Source: a bacterium
GTDB taxonomy: Bacteria > Ratteibacteria > UBA8468 > B48-G9 > JAFGKM01
DNA: 8,105 nt
Direction: 5' to 3'
NCBI GenBank assembly: GCA_035371905.1
Contig: DAORXQ010000023.1
Coordinates: 15,093-23,197 of the forward strand
Part shown: one piece after another, positions 1 through 4,511 of the stretch
Layout of the letters: the number at the start of each line of letters is the position of its first letter
How positions within the stretch are numbered: position 1 is the stretch's first letter
The notes under the pieces: model-generated
What the model was told of the DNA's origin: nothing
Databases searched by the model: none
Seen by the model: only the letters and a program-made list of their open reading frames with translations
Made by a program: the position numbers and the translations under genes

Positions 1-515
1 ACCTTTTCTATTATTTCCAAAATATATTTAACTCTGTTTACATAGGGATATGGTAAATTTTCAAGGGCAATTGATATATTATATTTATATGCATAATCAC
101 ATACATCTTTTAAAACTTCTACGCTAATTTTATCAAATTTATCTTTACCAATATATTCAATTATTTTCCATGGTTTTGGCTCATCTTTAATTGAACGAGC
201 ATGTAAAACATAAAAAGACAAATCCCAATTTTTCAATTCATCAATTAAATTTTTTAAATAATTTGCAGATTCCTTAATATCCAAAGAAGGTAAAAGAACT
301 GAACAACTATGATGGGCATGAAATTTTAATCCATATTTTTCACCTATTTCCTTTGTTTCAAAAATCCTTTTTATTCTATCCTCCTTTGAAAAATTAAGGT
401 AATCTATAGAATCTTGTGTGCATATATAACCAAAACCTGCTTCAGAAATATTCTTAATAAACCTTTCAAAATCTTTACACATATGGTCAATGTAAATTCC
501 AAGTTCTCTCTGCAT
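1..515 (-). CDS. Xylose-isomerase-like TIM-barrel protein (sugar isomerase/epimerase or AP-endonuclease-2 fold), C-terminus cut by window edge
   Basis: Reading the minus strand from the ATG at 515 gives 171 codons open to the window edge. The protein starts MQRELGIYIDHMCKDFERF and matches the general layout of the xylose-isomerase-like TIM barrel superfamily: an early 'SEAGFGYI' strand-helix turn (residues 24-31), a histidine-rich strand end FHAHHS (65-70), LHARSI (104-109) and the strand IALENLP (149-155). In this fold E152 and the strand-end histidines (H66, H68, H105) are typical metal ligands. Members isomerise or epimerise sugars or sugar phosphates, or cleave abasic DNA; the substrate cannot be read here. 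A full-length protein would be about 250-290 residues, so roughly 80-120 are missing. An AAAGGAAAA ribosome binding site precedes the ATG. The start lies 21 bp after the restored stop of the prepilin-like gene at 537, so the two are probably co-transcribed. The fold is fairly sure; the activity is open. Confidence 0.85.
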   Translation of the reverse strand, partial: MQRELGIYIDHMCKDFERFIKNISEAGFGYICTQDSIDYLNFSKEDRIKRIFETKEIGEKYGLKFHAHHSCSVLLPSLDIKESANYLKNLIDELKNWDLSFYVLHARSIKDEPKPWKIIEYIGKDKFDKISVEVLKDVCDYAYKYNISIALENLPYPYVNRVKYILEIIEK

Positions 516-536
516 AATTTTCCTTTCTTTTCAAAT

Positions 537-674
537 TTATCTCATATAATAAGGTGGATTACAACCATCCCAGTTTGCTCCCCATAATAATCTCAACCAT
601 TCGGGAGTAGTTGAAGGTGTTCCCCAGACCATCCCCCTGTTTTCAACATAAATACTTCCTGCTCCTTTTTCCAC
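537..674 (-). pseudogene. Displaced C-terminal segment of the prepilin-like protein (-1 frame)
   Basis: In the -1 frame relative to the prepilin gene, the minus strand is open from just after a TGA beside the HVEW codons to TAA at 537-539. It reads VEKGAGSIYVENRGMV, then WGTPSTTPEWLRLLWGANWD, then GCNPPYYMR. This is tryptophan- and proline-rich protein sequence, unlike random shadow sequence. Joining it after W208-K209-K210 would need one extra A in the five-A run on the minus strand (positions 666-670), giving WKKGAGSIYVENRG. The stop then falls 21 bp before the next gene, a normal operon spacing, whereas the frame as sequenced leaves a 77-bp gap. It is either a real one-base deletion, a sequencing or assembly slip, or (less likely) a recoding site. 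Confidence 0.7.
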
Positions 675-1294
675 TCAACGTGCCCATCAAAAAATAAAAC
701 ATTACATCCTCCATTGTGTCTAAATCCAGGCGCATATGTCTCTGACCCAGAACCAGAATATACATAAGCAGGTCCAATTCCTTGAACAAACATATCATAA
801 TAGCCGTCTCCATTTGAATCAGCAACTGCAATTACTCCTGATGGTCTTCTTATTCTTGCATATTTTGGTGGTGTCCTAACTGTCTGATTAACAACTGAAT
901 TAGTAGAATACATAACATTTACATTACATCCATAGGAAATCCATGTGGATGAAAATGCATGTTTTCTGTTGCTCGGGCATCTCCAAACAGGATGAGGGTA
1001 GTTGTGTCCTTCTTTCTTGTTTATAGAGATATAATAATTCAACTTTTGGAACCAGAACCTTGGTGCATAACCTGTTTCAAAACTATCTCCTGAAGGAACA
1101 TACTCATAATCTTCAACATACATTAATAAAGCAAGTCCTATCTGTTTTAAATTGTTCATACAGGTTGCTTGTCTTGCTCTTTCCCTTGCTTTTGATAGTG
1201 CCGGTAATAACATTGCTGCAAGGATAGCTATAATCGCAACTACTACAAGCAACTCAATAAGTGTAAAGCCTTTTCTTTTTCTTATTTTTTTCAT
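593..1294 (-). CDS. Type II secretion/type IV pilin-like protein with prepilin leader and H-X9-DG motif; C-terminus frameshifted
   Basis: The protein begins with a class III prepilin leader: basic MKKIRKRKG, then FTLIELLVVVAIIAILAAML. Prepilin peptidase should cut after G9, leaving F10 as residue +1 and E14 as the +5 glutamate, followed by a hydrophobic helix to about residue 32. The N-terminal helix continues through ALSKARERARQATCMNNLKQ. Near the C-terminus H193 and D203-G204 form the H-X9-DG signature (RHNGGCNVLFFDGHVEW) of the DUF1559-like prepilin family. These are inner-membrane-anchored, surface-displayed pseudopilins of mostly unknown function, often found near carbohydrate genes in Planctomycetota and Lentisphaerota. 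The start is secured by a strong AAAGGAGGTA ribosome binding site at 1301-1310. The frame as sequenced ends at 593 with an atypical tail (EQEVFMLKTGGWSGEHLQ). The family-like tail lies in the -1 frame down to a TAA at 537; restoring it gives 252 residues instead of 233. The family is certain. Whether the gene is intact depends on that frameshift. Confidence 0.92.
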   Translation of the reverse strand: MKKIRKRKGFTLIELLVVVAIIAILAAMLLPALSKARERARQATCMNNLKQIGLALLMYVEDYEYVPSGDSFETGYAPRFWFQKLNYYISINKKEGHNYPHPVWRCPSNRKHAFSSTWISYGCNVNVMYSTNSVVNQTVRTPPKYARIRRPSGVIAVADSNGDGYYDMFVQGIGPAYVYSGSGSETYAPGFRHNGGCNVLFFDGHVEWKKEQEVFMLKTGGWSGEHLQLLPNG

Positions 1295-1300
1295 TTTATT

Positions 1301-1310
1301 TACCTCCTTT
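1301..1310 (-). promoter_or_regulatory. Strong ribosome binding site of the prepilin-like gene
   Basis: The minus strand reads AAAGGAGGTA, with GGAGG eight bases before the ATG at 1294. It is the best Shine-Dalgarno match directly in front of a gene in the window. It fixes the prepilin start and suggests high translation. Confidence 0.8.
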
Positions 1311-1368
1311 CTTCTAATTTTTTTCTTTTCAATTTTTATAACTTTCCCTCATCTCACATCACCTCCTT

Positions 1369-1383
1369 CCGAACCCGGTTCGG
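1369..1383. promoter_or_regulatory. 15-bp palindrome CCGAACCCGGTTCGG, candidate LacI-family operator (site A)
   Basis: Two perfect 7-bp arms flank one central base. The same palindrome, differing only in the central base as read on the plus strand, occurs at 4495-4509 upstream of the lacI-family gene. Site A ends 75 bp before the prepilin start, and its twin 73 bp before the regulator start. The GC-rich motif stands out in AT-rich DNA. A one-base loop and no adjoining U-tract argue against a terminator. It lies between the glycohydrolase stop (1396) and the prepilin gene. A weak -10-like TATAAA is at 1335-1340 on the minus strand, without a clear -35, so the site would sit near -48. The operator role is inferred from symmetry, recurrence and the neighbouring regulator. 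Confidence 0.6.
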
Positions 1384-1466
1384 TAATTGGATATATTAAG
1401 TGGTTTCTTTCATCGGCAAACCCGGTTCGGTAATTGGATATATTAAGTGGTTTCTTTCATCGGCAA
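1372..1466. repeat. Perfect 47-bp tandem duplication over a gene end and an operator
   Basis: The 47-bp unit is present twice head to tail (1372-1418 and 1419-1465, with one further matching base), with no mismatch. Each unit starts AACCCGGTTCGGTAATTGG and ends TTTCTTTCATCGGCA. It covers the last codons of the glycohydrolase gene plus most of the palindrome. Because 47 is not a multiple of three, the copy next to the gene body supplies the actual stop (1396-1398). Without the duplication the frame would run on as SEGGDVR to a TGA at 1349-1351. The inner copy keeps only half of the palindrome (1416-1430, left arm changed). Perfect identity implies a recent event, or an assembly artefact. Confidence 0.9.
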
Positions 1467-2889
1467 GTATTAAGGCAAATTCAATCTTCTCTTTACATTT
1501 AAAAATTTCTATTAAAATTTCATTTTTCCCTTCTTTTATCTCTACATATACAAATGGTGAACTTGGTCTGTGAGGTGCTGGTATAAATTCTTTATTGTGA
1601 TTGTGATGTGAAAGGATAAGTTTTTTATTTAACCATAATTTTACTCCATCTGTTGTTGCTGGATATATTTTAATTTTCTGCTTTTTATCAAATTTAATAT
1701 CTGTCTTTAAAAATAATAAACCTTTCTTATCACCAAAAAATTTATCCAGAGGTAAATAAATTGTATCAGAAACAAACTCTTTAAATCCGTAATACCTGTC
1801 TTCAATAATCTTTTTTTCAATATCTTCTGCTTCTTTTAACTCAAATACATCTGATACCCCAAATTTTATTTTCAAAGGTGGTTCAAATTCAGGTATTTCA
1901 GGAAGTTTAAATGGTTTTTCTATTCCTGGTAAATCTTTTTCCTTTTCTGCAATTTCTATAACTTTTAAAATTTCTTCAGTAAATTCTTCAATATCTTTTG
2001 GAATATAAATATTTTTTATTCCCCAGCCAGGTACAATTCTCTTATCTATTTCTGTTTTTATCTGTTTTTCTATCTCTTCTTTTCCAAGTATTATTCCAAT
2101 TATTGCTCCAGATGTTGCTCCTGTACAATCAGTATCATATCCACATTTTACTGACTCAATTATTGTTTTTAAAAAATCGCCATTTCCATATAAAAGTCCT
2201 GATATTATAAATCCTATATTCTGAACACAATGGGTAAAATTATAATGACCAAAATTCTTTATTACTTCATCCCTTGTCTCTTTTAATTCTTTCCCTTCTT
2301 TATATAATCTCAAAACCATTTCACTTACTTTTCTCACCTTTGAATCTTCTGGTAAAAACCTACAGCTTTCCAATATTAACTTTTCTATATCATTTTCAAC
2401 AAAGGCAAGTGATTCAATTACTGATAAAAATATCTCTCCATAAGCACCATCATACCAGTGGTCAACTGAGGCATCAAGATAACTATAATATCCAGCAATT
2501 TCTGGTCTTGCTGGAAATATGCATGCCCATATTTCACTTCTTATTGGAGCTCCCATACATTCACAGAACCAGTTATTATAAATTCCACTTAATGGTGGTC
2601 TTAAACCAACTTTTAAATTTGCTTTTGCTACTCCATATTCATCAAAAGGATAATCAATATTTTCCCATCCCTTCACTAAATCTTCTGAACTTATTTTTAT
2701 CCCTTTTTTTCTCAATATATCAAACCAGACAATTTGTAAATCAAGGTCATCATTTGCAAGTATTTTTTCAGGAAGTTTATATGGTATTTCTAAAAATTCT
2801 TTCTTTCCTTCAAAAGGTCCACCTATACTTCCTCCTATACTTTTTCCTAAGAAACACCCATAAATTTTGTTATAAATTTCTTTTTTCAT
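1396..2889 (-). CDS. ADP-ribosylglycohydrolase-family protein with an extra C-terminal beta-rich domain
   Basis: This 497-residue protein carries the ADP-ribosylglycohydrolase (DraG/ARH) fold in its first ~310 residues. The N-terminal motif is GCFLGKSIGGSIGGPFEG (11-28), where E27 matches the catalytic glutamate position. The helix motif is NDDLDLQIVW (46-55), with acidic metal ligands D47 and D48. The second metal motif is GYDTDCTGATSGAIIGI (250-266), with D252 and D254. Classical ARH enzymes have Thr/Ser just before the first Asp pair and Thr after the second pair; here these are N46 and C255, so metal binding or substrate may differ. Residues ~350-497 form a separate beta-strand-rich module (DGVKLWLNKKLI, then FVYVEIKEGKNEILIEI) resembling carbohydrate-binding sandwich domains. 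A signal peptide is absent, so it is cytoplasmic. AAAAGGAAA precedes the ATG. The last seven residues (LPMKETT) come from the 47-bp duplication. The family is confident; ADP-ribose as substrate is not. Confidence 0.88.
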   Translation of the reverse strand: MKKEIYNKIYGCFLGKSIGGSIGGPFEGKKEFLEIPYKLPEKILANDDLDLQIVWFDILRKKGIKISSEDLVKGWENIDYPFDEYGVAKANLKVGLRPPLSGIYNNWFCECMGAPIRSEIWACIFPARPEIAGYYSYLDASVDHWYDGAYGEIFLSVIESLAFVENDIEKLILESCRFLPEDSKVRKVSEMVLRLYKEGKELKETRDEVIKNFGHYNFTHCVQNIGFIISGLLYGNGDFLKTIIESVKCGYDTDCTGATSGAIIGIILGKEEIEKQIKTEIDKRIVPGWGIKNIYIPKDIEEFTEEILKVIEIAEKEKDLPGIEKPFKLPEIPEFEPPLKIKFGVSDVFELKEAEDIEKKIIEDRYYGFKEFVSDTIYLPLDKFFGDKKGLLFLKTDIKFDKKQKIKIYPATTDGVKLWLNKKLILSHHNHNKEFIPAPHRPSSPFVYVEIKEGKNEILIEIFKCKEKIEFALILADERNHLIYPITEPGLPMKETT

Positions 2890-2917
2890 CTTTATTTCCT
2901 TTTAAAAATAAATAAGG

Positions 2918-2942
2918 TATAATAAACAAAAAAGGAGTTATT
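2918..2942 (+). promoter_or_regulatory. -10 box and ribosome binding site of the toxin-antitoxin operon
   Basis: A consensus TATAAT at 2918-2923 is followed by AAAGGAG at 2931-2937, five bases before the antitoxin ATG. The -35 is weak (TTTCCT-like near 2895-2900), which suits an operon autoregulated by its antitoxin complex. It sits in the 53-bp gap shared with the divergent glycohydrolase gene, so repressor binding here could affect both. Confidence 0.55.
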
Positions 2943-3143
2943 ATGAGAAAAAATGAAGAATTAATTGTTTTACCTAAAAATGTTCTCTTGACTGCAGAAA
3001 CCCTTGAAGATATTGAAGATTGGCTTCTTTCCAGAAATAAAAAATTTATTGAAGAATTGAGAAGAATAAGATTAGAAGAGGATTTAAAAGGTAAAGGTGA
3101 AGAACTTGAAAAAATTTGTAAGAAATGGAATATAAAGTTATAA
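2943..3143 (+). CDS. Putative type II antitoxin, 66 residues
   Basis: This is a small charged protein, MRKNEELIVLPKNVLLTAET..., with a short beta-like N-terminus and a long helical, Lys/Glu-rich C-terminal half (residues ~19-60: LEDIEDWLLSRNKKFIEELRR and on). It is not recognised with certainty as any named antitoxin fold. The assignment rests on position: it is the first gene of a two-gene plus-strand unit and overlaps the RelE/ParE-like toxin gene by 19 bp, the usual antitoxin-first arrangement with translational coupling. The helical C-terminus would wrap the toxin and the N-terminus would bind DNA or dimerise. The start is set by AAAGGAG five bases upstream. It is one of the few plus-strand genes among minus-strand neighbours, which suits a mobile cassette. 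Confidence 0.75.
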   Translation: MRKNEELIVLPKNVLLTAETLEDIEDWLLSRNKKFIEELRRIRLEEDLKGKGEELEKICKKWNIKL

Positions 3144-3403
3144 TTTTGCCCACCGCTATTTCTGATATTGAAAAACTTTCTAAATCTATAAAAACAGGTA
3201 TTTTGAAAAAGATTAAATATCTTGCAGAAAATGCAGATGAAATTATTCATCACCACCTTAAAAATATGCCTGATGACCTTAAAGGACTTTGTAGAATTAA
3301 ATATGGTCATTACAGAATTCTTTACTGGATTTATAGGAATGAGAAAATTATTAAAATTTATAAGGTCTCTCATAGGTCCATAATTTATAAAAAACTTATT
3401 TAA
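3125..3403 (+). CDS. RelE/ParE-superfamily toxin, 92 residues
   Basis: Length and pattern fit the RelE/ParE toxin fold: a first strand YKVIILPTAISDIEKL (3-18), two helices with KKIKYLAENADEI (28-40), then the strands LKGLCRIKYGHYRILYWIY (52-70) and KIIKIYKVSHRSIIYKKL (74-91). R57, R64, H83-R84 and Y88 lie in the conserved C-terminal sheet where RelE-type toxins keep their RNase residues. ParE-type members instead poison gyrase, and the sequence alone does not decide between mRNA cleavage and gyrase inhibition. No signs of truncation are seen. The ATG lies inside the antitoxin gene with no strong ribosome binding site, so translation probably depends on antitoxin translation. The stop is 5 bp from the convergent LacI-family stop, with no terminator between, so readthrough would produce antisense RNA to the regulator. 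Confidence 0.88.
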   Translation: MEYKVIILPTAISDIEKLSKSIKTGILKKIKYLAENADEIIHHHLKNMPDDLKGLCRIKYGHYRILYWIYRNEKIIKIYKVSHRSIIYKKLI

Positions 3404-3408
3404 TTTTT

Positions 3409-4422
3409 TCATGCACTCTCCCTAACAATTATCTCCGGTTCTATAAGTATTTCCTCTTCTTTTTTTATTTTTCCTTCTATCCATCCTATTAACCTTTCAC
3501 ACGCTATTTCTGATATTTTCTCTATTGGCTGATGAACTGTTGTTAAAGATGGTTTAATCAAATAAGAAATAAATATATCATCAAAACCACAAATACCAAT
3601 ATCATCAGGAACTTTTAAACCACTTTCTTCTACTGCCTTTATTGCACCTATTGCCATTAAATCATTTCCACATAAAATTGCATCAACTTTACTTATCAAT
3701 TCCTTTGCAAATTTCCTTCCATTTTCCATTTTATATTCACCTTCACATATTATTAGTTCCTTATTTATCCCTATCCCTTTTTCCTTTAATGCTTTAATAT
3801 ATCCACTTAATCTTTCTTCAGTTGCTCTTAAATTTCTGTCTCCGCTTATAAACCCAATTTTCTTTCTTCCTGTTTTAATAAGGTAATTCGTTATCTTATA
3901 TGTTCCAATTTCATTATTTACACTTATAACATCTACTTTAAGTCCATAATTTTTCTTTCCTGTAAATACAATTTTTATTCCACTTTTTAACATCCTATCA
4001 AAAATTGGTATTAAAGAACTATCATCCTCTCCTTCACAAGTCCCAATAATAACTCCTGCAACTCTTTCTCTTTCAAATAGTTCTAAAATATCCTTTTCCT
4101 CATCCACATTTCCATAAGAATTTCCTAAAATTAAATGGTAATCTTTTTCTTTTAAATAATCATGAATGACTTTAACAGCAAGAGAATATATTGGATTGAG
4201 AATATCAGGAATAATAAGTCCAATTTTTCTTGTATTTATTTTTTTTAGATATACTGCTCTATTGTCTGGAACAAAATTCTCTTTTTCTATTATCTTTAAA
4301 ATTTTTTCTTTTGTAGAACTTTTTACAGGACCATTATTTAAAACCCTTGATACAGTCGCTGGTGATACACCTGCCTTTTTTGCTATTTCATATATTGTTA
4401 CCATTTTTGTAATTGGTTTCAT
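3409..4422 (-). CDS. LacI-family transcriptional regulator
   Basis: The protein has 337 residues, standard for the family. The N-terminal helix-turn-helix reads VTIYEIAKKAGVSPATVSRV (8-27), followed by the hinge FVPDNRAVYL (50-59), where A56 and L59 match the minor-groove hinge helix. The effector domain is of the periplasmic-binding-protein type from about 68 to 330, with typical landmarks KIGLIIPDILNPIY, CGNDLMAIGAI and IGICGFDDI. Such proteins bind sugars or related ligands and release or grip palindromic operators. The ligand is unknown. The galactokinase fusion and sugar isomerase nearby suggest a carbohydrate. ATG 4422 has only a weak AAAGAAA site; ATG 4404 (MVTIYEIA) is the family-like alternative start. 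A consensus promoter and a 15-bp palindrome lie upstream, so it is probably transcribed on its own and autoregulated. Confidence 0.95.
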   Translation of the reverse strand: MKPITKMVTIYEIAKKAGVSPATVSRVLNNGPVKSSTKEKILKIIEKENFVPDNRAVYLKKINTRKIGLIIPDILNPIYSLAVKVIHDYLKEKDYHLILGNSYGNVDEEKDILELFERERVAGVIIGTCEGEDDSSLIPIFDRMLKSGIKIVFTGKKNYGLKVDVISVNNEIGTYKITNYLIKTGRKKIGFISGDRNLRATEERLSGYIKALKEKGIGINKELIICEGEYKMENGRKFAKELISKVDAILCGNDLMAIGAIKAVEESGLKVPDDIGICGFDDIFISYLIKPSLTTVHQPIEKISEIACERLIGWIEGKIKKEEEILIEPEIIVRESA

Positions 4423-4439
4423 TTTTATTTCTTTTTATT

Positions 4440-4467
4440 ATTATACCAATAAAAAATTTTTTGTCAA
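4440..4467 (-). promoter_or_regulatory. Consensus sigma-70 promoter of the lacI-family gene
   Basis: On the minus strand TTGACA (4462-4467) and TATAAT (4440-4445) are both perfect, separated by 16 bp. Transcription would start near 4433, leaving a leader of only about 10 bases to ATG 4422, or about 28 to ATG 4404. Such a strong promoter implies that the gene is expressed unless repressed. Confidence 0.8.
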
Positions 4468-4492
4468 ATTTTTTGAAATTGATTACAAATTT

Positions 4493-4511
4493 TTCCGAAC
4501 CGGGTTCGGAA
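4493..4511. promoter_or_regulatory. 19-bp perfect palindrome, candidate LacI-family operator (site B)
   Basis: TTCCGAACCGGGTTCGGAA has two perfect 9-bp arms around one base. The inner 15 bp match site A at 1369-1383 except for the central base. It directly abuts the stop codon of the kinase fusion gene (4512) and lies 25-30 bp upstream of the -35 box of the regulator promoter, centred near -69. That spot is unusual for simple repression and fits looping or activation. On the minus strand it is followed by AAAAATTTG rather than a U-run, so it is not a standard terminator. The role is inferred. Confidence 0.62.

Noticed and set aside
665..671. Programmed -1 frameshift site in the prepilin gene
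   Set aside because: The heptamer is G AAA AAG, not a full A AAA AAG. I did not see a clear downstream stimulatory hairpin. It is kept only as a remote alternative to deletion or sequencing error.
643..831. Minus-strand 62-residue open frame inside the prepilin gene
   Set aside because: It overlaps the gene in another frame and ends at a stop before the coherent C-terminal tail, so it does not explain the frameshift.
1152..1433. Plus-strand 93-residue hydrophobic open frame
   Set aside because: It is the antisense of the prepilin leader helix plus the pyrimidine-rich upstream region; no ribosome binding site is seen.
1372..1466. Two repeat copies as a CRISPR mini-array
   Set aside because: The copies are directly abutting with no spacer, and one lies within a coding end; this is a tandem duplication.
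2274..2915. Plus-strand 213-residue open frame opposite the glycohydrolase gene
   Set aside because: It is low-complexity Leu/Phe/His-rich translation typical of the antisense of AT-rich coding DNA, and lies wholly over a well-supported minus-strand gene.
1396..3403. Glycohydrolase plus toxin as a DarTG-like ADP-ribosylation toxin-antitoxin system
   Set aside because: The toxin is of RelE/ParE type, not an ADP-ribosyltransferase; it has its own adjacent antitoxin, and the glycohydrolase is divergently transcribed.
2870..3412. Minus-strand 180-residue open frame across the toxin-antitoxin pair
   Set aside because: It is Asn/Phe/Ser-rich antisense of two recognisable plus-strand genes, without domain signature.
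4493..4511. Palindrome as rho-independent terminator of the kinase fusion gene
   Set aside because: The loop would be a single base, and the minus strand continues with A-rich sequence rather than a U-run.
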